Below are positions 19,989-28,548 of a DNA stretch of 64,000 nt, piece by piece; within the stretch, counting starts at the first letter, position 1; the number at the start of each line of letters is the position of its first letter. The stretch is from the NCBI RefSeq assembly GCF_000355695.1, contig NC_020891.1, forward strand, positions 1,922,001 to 1,986,000, written 5' to 3'. A model generated the notes under the pieces. The model did not search any database. It was given only the letters and a program-made list of their open reading frames with translations, and was not told the DNA's origin. The stretch is from Clavibacter nebraskensis NCPPB 2581. Its GTDB lineage: Bacteria; Actinomycetota; Actinomycetes; Actinomycetales; Microbacteriaceae. The position numbers and the translations under genes were made by a program.

Positions 19989-20420
19989 TCAGAACAGGCC
20001 GGGGATCACCTCCTCCGCGGTGTCGGCGAACGCGCTCTCGTTGGCGGTGAGGTACTCGTCCCACGTGCCGGCGTCCCAGATCTCGACGCGGCTGCCCGCG
20101 CCGATGACCGCAAGCTCGCGGTCGAGGCCCGCGTAGGTGCGGAGCGCCTGCGGGATGGTGATGCGGTGCTGCTTGTCCGGCGTCTCGGCGTTCGCCCCGG
20201 ACAGGAAGACGCGCATGTAGTCGCGCGCCTGCTTGCTCGCGAGCGGCGCCTGGCGCATGCGGTCGTGCAGCTCCTCGAACTCGCGCGTCGTGAACACGTA
20301 GATGCAGCGGTCCTGGCCGCGCGTCATGACGACGCCGCCCTCGAGCTCGTCGCGGAACTTCGCGGGGAGGATGAGCCGCCCCTTGTCGTCGAGACGAGGC
20401 GAATGGGTGCCGAGGAACAC
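19989..20420 (-). CDS. mraZ: Transcriptional regulator MraZ
   Basis: First gene of the dcw cluster and a repressor of it in other bacteria. The 143-residue protein has two AbrB-like (SpoVT) halves: [16 protein letters not shown] and, about 75 residues later, [18 protein letters not shown]. The GTG start at 20420 has AGGGGGTG about 7 nt upstream. The target boxes lie directly upstream at 20461-20486, so autoregulation is likely. Confidence 0.96.
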   Translation of the reverse strand: MFLGTHSPRLDDKGRLILPAKFRDELEGGVVMTRGQDRCIYVFTTREFEELHDRMRQAPLASKQARDYMRVFLSGANAETPDKQHRITIPQALRTYAGLDRELAVIGAGSRVEIWDAGTWDEYLTANESAFADTAEEVIPGLF

Positions 20421-20460
20421 ACCAACACCCCCTGTCTCTCCGGCCGTGGTTCAGGACTTG

Positions 20461-20486
20461 CTCCACTTTACTCCACAGCCCTCCAC
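20461..20486 (-). promoter_or_regulatory. MraZ operator: three GTGGAG boxes, with a -10 between them
   Basis: On the minus strand three GTGGAG hexamers occur at 20486-20481, 20476-20471 and 20466-20461, spaced exactly 10 bp apart, the known layout of MraZ boxes. TAAAGT at 20470-20465 fits an actinobacterial -10 and overlaps the last box, which would let MraZ block the promoter. The boxes are 41 nt upstream of the mraZ start. Confidence 0.8.
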
Positions 20487-20609
20487 CCACTGCCAGGCAC
20501 GTGAGGTTAATTCGCAGCGAGTGTCCCCCGATCCCCGTGATCCCGTGGCATCTCGTGCGGGGAGGGATGTGGAGGGACATCCGTCGTCCGGCGCGCCGTG
20601 GACGCGCGA

Positions 20610-20652
20610 CGACGCCCCGCCGGCGGTCACGGGGGCGGCCGGCGGGGCGTCG
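20610..20652. terminator. 15-bp perfect hairpin upstream of the mraZ promoter
   Basis: 20610-20624 pairs perfectly with 20638-20652, both arms almost all G and C, with a 13-nt loop. It lies between the DUF3040 gene and the mraZ promoter, as the second of two hairpins in a row on the minus strand. Confidence 0.55.
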
Positions 20653-20683
20653 GGGAGCGATGTGGGGCGCGGGGAGAACAGGA

Positions 20684-20718
20684 GAAGGGGCCGATCCCGG
20701 TTCGGGATCGGCCCCTTC
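20684..20718 (-). terminator. 16-bp perfect hairpin after the DUF3040 gene
   Basis: 20684-20699 pairs perfectly with 20703-20718 around a 3-nt loop; the minus-strand 3' side continues TTCTCCTGTTCTCC. It lies 42 nt past the DUF3040 stop and is the clearest intrinsic terminator in the window. Confidence 0.8.
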
Positions 20719-20759
20719 GGGTCGAGTGGAGGGCGGTGGAGGGCCGCCTCAGGAGGTGG

Positions 20760-21152
20760 TCAGTCCTGACCGCCCTGGCGCTTCTCCCAGCGCTCGTTAA
20801 TGCGGTCCATGAAGGAGGACGACGAAGAGGGTCGCTTGCCGGAACCGCGGCCAGGGGCACGGGGCGCGGAAGCGGTCGGCGCACCGGCGCCCGCGTCACG
20901 CGGACTGAAGATGAGGAGCGCCCCCACGATCATGATGGCGAAGCCGAGGATGCCGATGATCGCCAGCTTGGTGATGACGCCGGCGGCCAGGGCGGCGATG
21001 CCGAGGACGATGACCAGCACCCCGACCACGACCATCGTGTAGTTCGGTCTGGTGCGGCGACCGCTGACGGTCGCCACGAAGTCTGCGTCGTTGTGATAGA
21101 GGCTGCGCTCCATCTCCTCCAGCAGGCGCTGCTCTTGCTCGGAAAGCGGCAT
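20760..21152 (-). CDS. DUF3040 membrane protein
   Basis: Small actinobacterial membrane protein of unknown function. The 130-residue product starts MPLSEQEQRLLEEMERSLY, the family N-terminal helix, followed by two membrane helices (TMVVVGVLVIVLGIAALAAGV and LAIIGILGFAIMIVGALLIF) and a Ser/Arg/Pro-rich cytoplasmic tail. The tail ends in a helix (FMDRINERWEKRQGG). Two adjacent ATGs exist (21155 and 21152); the second matches the family start and is 6-7 nt from GAGGGG. The gene often flanks the dcw cluster in actinobacteria. It is transcribed divergently from idsA. Confidence 0.88.
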   Translation of the reverse strand: MPLSEQEQRLLEEMERSLYHNDADFVATVSGRRTRPNYTMVVVGVLVIVLGIAALAAGVITKLAIIGILGFAIMIVGALLIFSPRDAGAGAPTASAPRAPGRGSGKRPSSSSSFMDRINERWEKRQGGQD

Positions 21153-21198
21153 CATGTTCCCCTCAGGCTCGGGACGACGCGTCGGTGATCACCTGTGG

Positions 21199-21204
21199 AT
21201 TCTA
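21199..21204 (-). promoter_or_regulatory. Candidate -10 box for the DUF3040 gene
   Basis: TAGAAT on the minus strand, 46 nt before the start codon, in the 80-bp divergent gap with idsA. It leaves a leader of about 40 nt that contains the GAGGGG ribosome site. Confidence 0.4.
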
Positions 21205-21220
21205 GCTCCCTGCCCCTGGC

Positions 21221-21226
21221 TAGGCT
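21221..21226 (+). promoter_or_regulatory. Leaderless promoter -10 for the polyprenyl synthase gene
   Basis: TAGGCT ends 6 nt before the GTG start at 21233, so transcription should begin at or next to the start codon. No ribosome site is present in between. Confidence 0.55.
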
Positions 21227-21232
21227 AGGCGG

Positions 21233-22354
21233 GTGCCCGAAAGCGACCGCCTCGTCAGCCACGTCCAGACCCGCCTCGACGACTTCCTGACGACCCAGGC
21301 GGCGGGACTCCGGGAGATCAGCCCGGATCTTGCGCCCATCCAGGAGTTCTCCTCGGATCTGCTGAGAGGCGGGAAGCGGTTCCGCGCGCAGTTCTGCTAC
21401 TGGGGGTGGCGTTCGGTGATCGACCTCGAGCCCTCCCCTGCCGGACGGCCTCAGGGCGAGGAACGACCGGGCTACCGCGCGGTCGTCGGCGTGGCCGCGG
21501 GCCTCGAGATCTTCCACGCGGCGGCGCTCGTCCACGACGACATCATCGACCGCTCCGACACGCGTCGCGGCCGACCCGCAGCCCACCGCCGCTTCGAGGC
21601 GCTGCACGCGGCGAGCGGCTGGGGCGGATCCTCGGCGGGCTTCGGCGAGGCGGGGGCGATCCTCCTGGGCGACCTCCTCCTGGGGTGGAGCGACGAGCTG
21701 CTCATCGACTCGCTCCTGGCGCTGGCGGACGGGTCGGCGGCCCGCGCCACCCGCGCCGAGCTCGCGACGATGCGCACCCAGGTCACGCTCGGCCAGTACC
21801 TCGACGTGCTCGAGGAGGTGGCGTGGCCGACCGTGCCCGAGGACGACACGCTCGCCCGGGCCCACAACGTGATCGTCTACAAGTCCGCGAAGTACAGCAT
21901 CGAGGCGCCGCTCGTCGTCGGCGCGAGCCTGGCGGGGGCGACGCCCGAGCAGGTGGCGGCGCTCCGCGCCGTCGGCCTGCCGCTCGGCATCGCGTTCCAG
22001 CTGCGGGACGACGTGCTCGGCGTGTTCGGCGACAGCGCCGTGACCGGGAAGCCGAGCGGAGACGACCTGCGCGAGGGCAAGCGCACCGTGCTGATCGCGC
22101 TGGCGCGCCGGCGGCTGCCGGACGGGGTGCGCCGCACGGTCGATGCGCTCCTCGGGGATCCGGACCTCGACGACGAGCAGATCCGCGCCCTACAGTCGAT
22201 CCTCCGCGAGAGCGGCGCCCTCGACGAGGTGGAGGGGATGATCTCCCGTCACGTCCGCGAGTCGCTCGCCGCGCTGCGCGAGGCCCCCATCGGAGCCCGC
22301 GCGAGGAACCAGCTCGAGCTGCTCGTCGACACCGTCACGCGCCGCGTCACCTGA
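21233..22354 (+). CDS. Polyprenyl (geranylgeranyl/farnesyl-type) diphosphate synthase
   Basis: Trans-prenyltransferase that condenses isopentenyl diphosphate with allylic diphosphates. The first aspartate-rich motif reads LVHDDIIDRSDTRRG (about residues 100-114) and the second QLRDDVLGVFGD. The GGKRFRAQF block near residue 47 binds IPP. The 373-residue length fits the IdsA-like family. Chain length cannot be set from sequence alone; a C40-type carotenoid, menaquinone or lipid precursor are all possible. The neighbourhood (Rv2175c-like gene, PASTA kinase) matches idsA2-Rv2175c-pknL in M. tuberculosis. The GTG start is judged leaderless. Confidence 0.92.
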   Translation: MPESDRLVSHVQTRLDDFLTTQAAGLREISPDLAPIQEFSSDLLRGGKRFRAQFCYWGWRSVIDLEPSPAGRPQGEERPGYRAVVGVAAGLEIFHAAALVHDDIIDRSDTRRGRPAAHRRFEALHAASGWGGSSAGFGEAGAILLGDLLLGWSDELLIDSLLALADGSAARATRAELATMRTQVTLGQYLDVLEEVAWPTVPEDDTLARAHNVIVYKSAKYSIEAPLVVGASLAGATPEQVAALRAVGLPLGIAFQLRDDVLGVFGDSAVTGKPSGDDLREGKRTVLIALARRRLPDGVRRTVDALLGDPDLDDEQIRALQSILRESGALDEVEGMISRHVRESLAALREAPIGARARNQLELLVDTVTRRVT

Positions 22355-22382
22355 TCGGACCGCGGGTCGGACCCGGCCGATC
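22353..22382. terminator. Bidirectional hairpin between convergent genes
   Basis: GATCGG at 22353-22358 pairs with CCGATC at 22377-22382, with an inner CGGG/CCCG stem. It overlaps the stop codon of the synthase and lies 25 nt past the stop of the convergent Rv2175c-type gene. Confidence 0.6.
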
Positions 22383-22406
22383 AGCCCGCGGCCGCGAGGG
22401 CTCGGG

Positions 22407-22748
22407 TCAGGCGCTGGCCTGCGCGACCCGACGCACCTCGGCCTTGCGCCCCGCCAGCAGGGCGTCGATGGGGGCGGTGCCGAGGCTCGGCTCCTCCGTG
22501 AGGAGCCAGTGCATGGCCTCCTCGTCGGTGAAGCCGTTGTCACCGAGCACGATGATCGTGCCCCGCAGCTCGGACAGCGGCTCGCCGTCCCGCAGGAAGA
22601 CGGTGGGCACCTTGAGCACGCCGTCGAGGCGGACCGCGAGCAGGCGCCTGTCCTCGATGAGCCGGCGCACGCGGCTGACGGTGAGACCCATGAGGTCGAC
22701 GAGATCGGGGACGGTCGACCACTCACGGTCGGCATAGGGCTCGTTCAC
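22407..22748 (-). CDS. Rv2175c-family winged-helix DNA-binding protein
   Basis: 113-residue protein with an N-terminal helix-turn-helix (VPDLVDLMGLTVSRVRRLIEDRRLLAVRLDGVLKVP) followed by the family C-terminal part (LRGTIIVLGDNGFTDEEAMHWLLTEEPSLGTAPIDAL). In M. tuberculosis Rv2175c binds DNA and is a substrate of the neighbouring kinase PknL; here a PASTA kinase is two genes away. The GTG at 22748 is the only good start. It is convergent with the synthase gene and divergent from the LysM gene. Confidence 0.88.
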   Translation of the reverse strand: MNEPYADREWSTVPDLVDLMGLTVSRVRRLIEDRRLLAVRLDGVLKVPTVFLRDGEPLSELRGTIIVLGDNGFTDEEAMHWLLTEEPSLGTAPIDALLAGRKAEVRRVAQASA

Positions 22749-22905
22749 GCCTCACATGCTGGCACGTCCTGCGTCGACCCGGGACCGAGCACCCGGACGC
22801 GAGGCGCTTCGCCGCTCGGAACGCCTGCCTATCCGCCGAAGGCGCGTGTCGCTGTTCACTCCAGTCACATCCGTCCCTTATGTGCCCTTTTCTCTCCCTG
22901 CGTGT

Positions 22906-22911
22906 TAACGT
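22906..22911 (+). promoter_or_regulatory. Candidate -10 box upstream of the LysM gene
   Basis: TAACGT in the 211-bp divergent gap between the Rv2175c-type gene and the LysM gene. It lies 48 nt before the ATG and within a short imperfect GTGTT/AACAC dyad. The rest of the gap shows nothing I can name. Confidence 0.3.
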
Positions 22912-22959
22912 GAAACACCTGCATCAGGGAATCGAGCACGACGGCCGGAGTAGACCAGC

Positions 22960-24225
22960 ATGCCCATGACCGAACCCACCTCCCCTCGCGACACCAACCG
23001 GTCCTCGGACACCGCCACAGGACGCTCGGCGAACCGCCGCTCCAAGGCGCTCCTCGCGACCATGCCCATCGTGCTCGTCGGCTCCCTCGCGGTGAGCCTC
23101 GGCATGGCGTCGCCCGCGGAGGCCGCCCCCGTCAAGCGCATCCCCAAGGCCAAGTCCGGCCCGACGCAGACCAAGCTCCCCCGCATCGCGGCTCAAACGG
23201 CAGCCCCCGCGGCCGCGCCCATGGTGGCCGCGCCCTCCACGTACGTGGTCGAGCAGGGCGACACGGTGTCGAGCATCGCCGGCCGCTTCGGCCTCTCGAC
23301 CGCGTCGGTGCTCGCGCAGAACGGGCTCGGCTGGAAGACCACCATCTTCCCCGGCCAGACGCTCACACTCGGCGGGTCCGGGACGTCGACCCCGGCACCG
23401 GCCGCGGCATCGACCGGATCGGGAGCGAGCTACACGGTCGTCGCGGGCGACACCGTGACCGGCATCGCGGGCAAGCACGGCGTCTCGACCTCGGCCGTGC
23501 TCCAGGCCAACGGCCTGCAGGCGACGAGCACGATCTTCCCCGGCAACCGCCTCACCATCCCGGGCTCCGGTACCTCGGCTGCGCCGGCGGCACCCGCCAG
23601 CGCCTCCCCCGCCGCGAAGCAGGGCCTCTCCGGCACGTACACGATCGAGACCGGCGACACGCTCCACAGCATCGCGACGAAGTCGGGCGTCACCATCCAG
23701 GACCTCCTGAACACCAACGGCCTCAACTGGTCGAGCATCATCTACGCGGGCAGCAAGCTCACCATCCCGCACGCGTCCGCGTCCGTCGTCCAGGTCGCGT
23801 CGCTGGACGGGACGACGATCATGACCGACGAGATGCGCCGCAACGCGCGCGTCATCGTCCAGGTCGGACGCTCCGCCGGCGTCAGCGACTACGGACTCGT
23901 CATCGCGCTCGCCACCGCGGCGCAGGAGTCGACCCTCCGCAACCTCGACTGGGGCGACCGCGACTCGATCGGCCTCTTCCAGCAGCGCCCGAGCCAGGGC
24001 TGGGGCCAGCCCGCCCAGCTCAACGACCCCGTGTACGCGGCGCGCGCGTTCTTCGGCGGCAGCGTCAACCCGAACCCCGGTGCGACCCGCGGCCTCCTCG
24101 ACATCGCCGGCTGGAAGTCGATGACCGTCACGCAGGCGGCGCAGGCCGTCCAGTACTCCGCGTACCCGGACGCCTACGCCAAGTGGGAGGCCTCCGCCTG
24201 GGCGTGGCTCGACGAGATCGGCTGA
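22960..24225 (+). CDS. Secreted protein with three LysM domains and a lysozyme-like C-terminus
   Basis: Cell-wall-binding, probably wall-remodelling protein. A basic N-terminus and hydrophobic stretch (LLATMPIVLVGSLAVSLGMA) ending ASPAEAAP at about residue 57 look like a signal peptide. Three LysM repeats lie at about 94-137, 157-201 and 226-270, joined by Ala/Ser/Pro linkers. The C-terminal domain (about 288-421) has AQESTLRNLDWGDRDSIGLFQ, which resembles a lysozyme/transglycosylase fold with E323 as the likely catalytic acid. The ATG at 22960 has GGAG 9 nt upstream; ATG 22966 is an alternative. The kinase gene follows after 82 nt in the same direction. Confidence 0.85.
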   Translation: MPMTEPTSPRDTNRSSDTATGRSANRRSKALLATMPIVLVGSLAVSLGMASPAEAAPVKRIPKAKSGPTQTKLPRIAAQTAAPAAAPMVAAPSTYVVEQGDTVSSIAGRFGLSTASVLAQNGLGWKTTIFPGQTLTLGGSGTSTPAPAAASTGSGASYTVVAGDTVTGIAGKHGVSTSAVLQANGLQATSTIFPGNRLTIPGSGTSAAPAAPASASPAAKQGLSGTYTIETGDTLHSIATKSGVTIQDLLNTNGLNWSSIIYAGSKLTIPHASASVVQVASLDGTTIMTDEMRRNARVIVQVGRSAGVSDYGLVIALATAAQESTLRNLDWGDRDSIGLFQQRPSQGWGQPAQLNDPVYAARAFFGGSVNPNPGATRGLLDIAGWKSMTVTQAAQAVQYSAYPDAYAKWEASAWAWLDEIG

Positions 24226-24295
24226 CGCCGATCCGCAGGCGCACCCGCCCGGCGGCGCACCGGTGTGCCGGGGAGGCCCCGGCACCGGCGATCCC

Positions 24296-24301
24296 TAGAA
24301 T
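24296..24301 (+). promoter_or_regulatory. Leaderless promoter -10 for the PASTA kinase gene
   Basis: TAGAAT, 6 nt before the GTG start at 24308. No ribosome site is visible, so the mRNA probably begins at the start codon. Confidence 0.6.
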
Positions 24302-24307
24302 CATCCA

Positions 24308-26257
24308 GTGACCTCCAGCCCGACCGACCCCATGATCGGCCGTCTCCTCGACGGTCGGTACCAGGTCAGGTCCCGCATCGCACGCGGCGGGATGGCGACG
24401 GTCTACGTGGCGACCGACCTGCGGCTGGAGCGTCGCGTCGCCGTCAAGGTGATGCACGGGCACCTCGCCGACGACAGCGCGTTCCGGGACCGCTTCATCC
24501 AGGAGGCGCGCTCGGCCGCGCGGCTGGCGCACCCCAACGTCGTCAACGTCTTCGACCAGGGCCAGGACTCCGACATGGCGTACCTCATCATGGAGTACCT
24601 GCCCGGCATGACGCTGCGCGAGCTGCTGCAGGAGTACGAGCGGTTGACGCCCGAGCAGACGCTCGACATCCTCGAGGCCGTGCTCTCGGGTCTCGCCGCC
24701 GCGCACAAGGCCGGCATCGTGCACCGCGACCTGAAGCCCGAGAACGTGCTGCTGGCCGACGACGGGCGCATCAAGATCGGCGACTTCGGCCTGGCGCGCG
24801 CCGTCAGCGCGAACACGGCCACGGGGCAGGCGCTCCTCGGGACCATCGCGTACCTCTCCCCCGAGCTCGTGACGCGGGGCATCGCCGACACCCGCAGCGA
24901 CATCTACGCCGTCGGCATCATGATGTACGAGATGCTCGCGGGCGAGCAGCCTTTCAAGGGCGAGCAGCCCATGCAGATCGCGTACCAGCACGCGAACGAC
25001 CAGGTGCCCACCCCCAGCACAGCCAACGCGTCCGTGCCGGTCGAGCTCGACGAGCTGGTCCTGTGGGCGACCGCGCGAGATCCCGAGCAGCGGCCCCGTG
25101 ACGCCCGGGCGCTCCTCGACGAGCTCTACGCCGTGCAGAACCGCCTCGACGCGCGGTCGGGCGACCCGGCTCCGCTCCAGCGCACCGTCGTCTTCCCGAG
25201 CGCCCCGGCGCTCCCCTCCGTCACGACCGGCGAGACGCAGGTCGTGGGCGGTCCGCCCGTCATGACGCGGCAGGAGGACGAGCGCACCGAGCCGGAGTCC
25301 GTCGTCGCGCTCGCCGCCGCCGGCTCGCGCCGTCGATCGCGCGGGTGGATGCTCGCGCTCCTCGTGGTGATGCTCGCCGCCCTCGCCGGCGGCACGGGTT
25401 GGTACTACGGGCAGGGCCCGGGCGCGCGCATCCCGGTGCCGTCCGTGACGGCCATGGCCATCGACGACGCCGCCGGCACCCTCCAGGGCCAGGGCTTCGT
25501 CGTCGCGCGCGCCGAGGAGCCGAGCGTGGACGTCGAGGTGGGGCACGTGACCCGGAGCGTCCCGGCTTCCGGGACGCCCGTCGACCAGGGATCCACCGTG
25601 ACCGTCTACGCCTCGACCGGACCGCGGCTCCTCGACGTGCCCGACGTGGTCGGGGCCGCCGAGGCCGACGCCCGGACGCGCCTGGAGGGCGTGCCCTTCG
25701 TCGTGCAAGAGGCGACCATCCGGCAGTACGGCGACGCCGCCGAGGGCACCGTCGTGCAGGTGCTGGACTCCTCGGGAGCCCCCGTCGCCGCCCAGTACCC
25801 GGAGCAGCAGACGGTGACCCTGGTGGTCGCCGCCGGGAAGATCCCCCAGGTGAACGGCCGCTCCGTCGACCAGGCCAAGGCGACGCTCGCCCAAGCGGGG
25901 CTCGTCGGCGAGCCGGGGAAGCAGAGCTTCAGCGACGACGTCGACGCGGGCGAGGTCATCTCCGTCTACCAGCTGGACCAGAACCCGGTGCGCTCCGGTC
26001 TCGGCGACGCCCCCGGCAGCAAGGTGGGGCTCGAGATCTCCAAGGGGCCGGACCTCGTGGCCGTGCCGAACGTAGTCGGCCTCACGCGCGATGGAGCGAA
26101 GGCCGCGCTCGACAAGGCGGGCTTCACGTACGCGTACTCCACGTTCTGGGATGCGGTGCCGGACGGCATCACGAAGGTGGTGTCGGCGAGCCCGGATGCG
26201 GGCGCCATGGTCCGCCGTGGCTCCACCGTCAACCTCGGCATCACCGCCTCCGGCTGA
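24308..26257 (+). CDS. PASTA-domain Ser/Thr protein kinase (PknL/PknB type)
   Basis: Membrane-spanning eukaryotic-type kinase that senses peptidoglycan fragments. The kinase domain (about 18-275) has the glycine loop IARGGMATVY, catalytic K47, HRDLKPEN with D141, and DFG at 159-161. A juxtamembrane linker with threonine-rich sites leads to one membrane span (about 347-366). Four PASTA repeats follow, starting PVPSVTAMAI, VPDVVGAAEA, IPQVNGRSVD and VPNVVGLTRD. The neighbouring Rv2175c-type gene suggests PknL, but PknL of M. tuberculosis lacks PASTA repeats, so this may combine PknL context with PknB architecture. It is convergent with the DAHP synthase gene. Confidence 0.95.
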   Translation: MTSSPTDPMIGRLLDGRYQVRSRIARGGMATVYVATDLRLERRVAVKVMHGHLADDSAFRDRFIQEARSAARLAHPNVVNVFDQGQDSDMAYLIMEYLPGMTLRELLQEYERLTPEQTLDILEAVLSGLAAAHKAGIVHRDLKPENVLLADDGRIKIGDFGLARAVSANTATGQALLGTIAYLSPELVTRGIADTRSDIYAVGIMMYEMLAGEQPFKGEQPMQIAYQHANDQVPTPSTANASVPVELDELVLWATARDPEQRPRDARALLDELYAVQNRLDARSGDPAPLQRTVVFPSAPALPSVTTGETQVVGGPPVMTRQEDERTEPESVVALAAAGSRRRSRGWMLALLVVMLAALAGGTGWYYGQGPGARIPVPSVTAMAIDDAAGTLQGQGFVVARAEEPSVDVEVGHVTRSVPASGTPVDQGSTVTVYASTGPRLLDVPDVVGAAEADARTRLEGVPFVVQEATIRQYGDAAEGTVVQVLDSSGAPVAAQYPEQQTVTLVVAAGKIPQVNGRSVDQAKATLAQAGLVGEPGKQSFSDDVDAGEVISVYQLDQNPVRSGLGDAPGSKVGLEISKGPDLVAVPNVVGLTRDGAKAALDKAGFTYAYSTFWDAVPDGITKVVSASPDAGAMVRRGSTVNLGITASG

Positions 26258-26284
26258 TCCGCCCGACGCCAGCGCGGACCCGGA

Positions 26285-26327
26285 ACGACGATGCCCCACC
26301 GCCTCGAGGGCGGCGGGGCATCGTCGT
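26285..26327. terminator. Bidirectional terminator between kinase and DAHP synthase genes
   Basis: A 13-bp perfect outer stem (26285-26297 with 26315-26327) and an inner CCGCC/GGCGG stem. It lies in the 80-bp convergent gap. Confidence 0.8.
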
Positions 26328-26337
26328 GCTCGCGGGG

Positions 26338-27708
26338 TCAGCTGCGCGCGGCGGCCAGCTCCTCCGCGACGAGGAACGCGAGCTCGAGGCTCTGCATGTG
26401 GTTGAGCCGCGGGTCGCACAGCGACTCGTACCGCGTGGCGAGCGTGGCCTCGTCGATGTGCTCGGATCCGCCCAGGCACTCGGTGACGTCGTCGCCGGTG
26501 AGCTCGATGTGGATGCCGCCGGGATGCGTGCCCGCCGCCCGGTGCGCCTGGAAGAAGCCCTGCACCTCGTCGACGACGTCGTCGAAGCGCCTGGTCTTGT
26601 ATCCGGTGGGCGTGGTGAGGCCGTTGCCGTGCATGGGGTCGGTGACCCAGAGCGGGTTCGCGTCCGACGCCTTGACGGCCTCGAGCAGGGGCGGCAGGGC
26701 GTCGCGGATCCTGCCCGCGCCCATGCGCGTGATGAAGGTGAGGCGGCCGGGCTCGCGGTCCGGGTCGAGCTTCTCGATGAGCTCGTGCACCGTCTCGGGC
26801 GTAGTCGACGGGCCGAGCTTCACGCCGAGCGGGTTGCGGACGCGAGAGAGGAAGTCGACGTGCGCGCCGTCGAGGTCGCGCGTGCGCTCGCCGATCCAGA
26901 TGAAGTGCGCCGACGTGTTGTAAGGCGTGCCGGTGCGCGAGTCGATGCGCGTCATGGGCCGCTCGTAGTCCATGAGGAGCCCCTCGTGGCCGGTGTAGAA
27001 CTCGACGCGCTTGAGGTCGTCGAAGTCGGCCCCGGCGGCCTCCATGAACTTGATCGCGCGGTCGATGTCGCGGGCGAGCTGCTCGTACCGCTGGTTCGCC
27101 GGGTTCGCGGCGAAGCCCTTGTTCCAGCTGTGCACCTCGCGGAGGTCGGCGAAGCCGCCCTGCGTGAAGGCGCGGATGAGGTTCAGCGTCGATGCGGCCG
27201 TGTGGTACCCCTTCACGAGGCGCGCGGGATCCGCCGCGCGCGACTCGGGGGTGAAGTCGTAGCCGTTGACGATGTCGCCGCGGTACGCGGGCAGGGTCAG
27301 GTCGCCGCGCGTCTCGGAGTCGCTCGAGCGGGGCTTGGCGAACTGGCCGGCCATGCGGCCCATCTTCACGACGGGCATGGCCGCGCCGTAGGTGAGGACG
27401 ACGGCCATCTGGAGCACGGTCTTCACGCGGTTGCGGATGGCGTCGGCCGTGGCGCCCGCGAACGTCTCGGCGCAGTCGCCGCCCTGGAGGAGGAACGCGC
27501 GGCCGTCGGCGGCGGCGGCGAGGCGGGAGCGCAGCAGATCCACCTCGCCGGCGAAGACCAGGGGCGGCAGCAGGGCGATCTCGGCGGATGCCGCGTGGAC
27601 GGCGGCGGCGTCGGGCCACTGCGGCTGCTGCTTGACCTCGAGAGTGCGCCAGTGGTCGAGTCCGGCGAGGACGTCGGGATGGGCGGGGACGAGGTGCTCA
27701 GAGGCCAC
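26338..27708 (-). CDS. aroG: Class II 3-deoxy-7-phosphoheptulonate synthase
   Basis: First step of the shikimate pathway: phosphoenolpyruvate plus erythrose 4-phosphate gives DAHP. The 456-residue length and blocks LLQGGDCAETF, MGRMAGQFAKPRS, YRGDIVNGYDFTPESR, HTAASTLNLIRAF, EFYTGHEGLLMDYE and CDPRLNHMQSLELAF are diagnostic of the plant/actinobacterial class II enzyme. The GTG start at 27708 has GGGAT upstream. A 59-nt gap separates it from the upstream acyltransferase gene, so the two may be co-transcribed. Confidence 0.96.
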   Translation of the reverse strand: MASEHLVPAHPDVLAGLDHWRTLEVKQQPQWPDAAAVHAASAEIALLPPLVFAGEVDLLRSRLAAAADGRAFLLQGGDCAETFAGATADAIRNRVKTVLQMAVVLTYGAAMPVVKMGRMAGQFAKPRSSDSETRGDLTLPAYRGDIVNGYDFTPESRAADPARLVKGYHTAASTLNLIRAFTQGGFADLREVHSWNKGFAANPANQRYEQLARDIDRAIKFMEAAGADFDDLKRVEFYTGHEGLLMDYERPMTRIDSRTGTPYNTSAHFIWIGERTRDLDGAHVDFLSRVRNPLGVKLGPSTTPETVHELIEKLDPDREPGRLTFITRMGAGRIRDALPPLLEAVKASDANPLWVTDPMHGNGLTTPTGYKTRRFDDVVDEVQGFFQAHRAAGTHPGGIHIELTGDDVTECLGGSEHIDEATLATRYESLCDPRLNHMQSLELAFLVAEELAAARS

Positions 27709-27767
27709 GGTGGGATCCCGGTTCGTGTCGTGCGCGTGGTGCGCGGTGGAGGCGGGGCGGGAGACGG

Positions 27768-28457
27768 TCAGCGGGCCGCGCTCCCGCGCTTCTCCTTGAC
27801 CGAGGTCGCATAGACGTCGACGTACTCCTGGCCGCTCAGCCTCGAGAGCTCGTACATGATCTCGTCGGTGATGGAGCGGAGGATGAAGCGGTCTCCCTCG
27901 AGGCCGGCGAACCTACTGAAATCTAGCGGCTCGCCGATGACCACACCAATCCGGCGGACCTTCGGGATGCGGGTGCCGATGGGCATGACCTTCTCGGTGT
28001 CGATCATCGCGATCGGGACGACCGGGACGTCGCCCTCGAGGATCATGCGGGCGACCCCCGTGCGTCCGCGGTACATGCGGCCGTCGGGGCTGCGCGTGCC
28101 CTCGGGGTAGATGCCGAGCATGCGCCCCTCGGCGAGCACGCGGAGCCCCGTGTTGAGCGACGCCTCGGACGCCTTGCCGCCGGAACGGTCGATGGGGAGC
28201 ATGCCCGTGGCCGTGAAGAACATCTTCGTGGCCCAGCCCTTGAGGCCGGTGCCCGTGAAGTAGTCGCTCTTCGCGAGGAACACGAGGTTGCGGTCGACCA
28301 GCAGCGGGAGGAACACCGAGTCGATGAACGAGAGGTGGTTGCTCGCGAGGATGACGCCGCCCTTGGCGGGGATGTTCTCGAGCCCGGTGACCCACGGGCG
28401 AAAGGTGCTCCGGAGGAGCGGTCCGGCGACCAGGTTCTTCATGAACCAGTAGAACAT
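27768..28457 (-). CDS. 1-acyl-sn-glycerol-3-phosphate acyltransferase family protein
   Basis: Membrane-associated acyltransferase of the PlsC family, likely making phosphatidic acid. The 229-residue protein has the NHLSFID catalytic box (NHxxxxD), the second block GMLPIDRSGG, and the glycerol phosphate-binding EGTRSPDGRM. The N-terminus FYWFMKNLVAGPLLRS looks membrane-attached. The ATG at 28457 has GGAAGGTG 7 nt upstream. Acyl acceptor specificity is not certain from sequence. Confidence 0.92.
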   Translation of the reverse strand: MFYWFMKNLVAGPLLRSTFRPWVTGLENIPAKGGVILASNHLSFIDSVFLPLLVDRNLVFLAKSDYFTGTGLKGWATKMFFTATGMLPIDRSGGKASEASLNTGLRVLAEGRMLGIYPEGTRSPDGRMYRGRTGVARMILEGDVPVVPIAMIDTEKVMPIGTRIPKVRRIGVVIGEPLDFSRFAGLEGDRFILRSITDEIMYELSRLSGQEYVDVYATSVKEKRGSAAR

Positions 28458-28548
28458 CGTCGGTCACCTTCCGGGTGGGGTCGCATCCAGCATAGGCGGA
28501 CCGGGACGGGGGACGCCGCAGGCCGAGGCGGCCGGCCGACGCCCGGGC

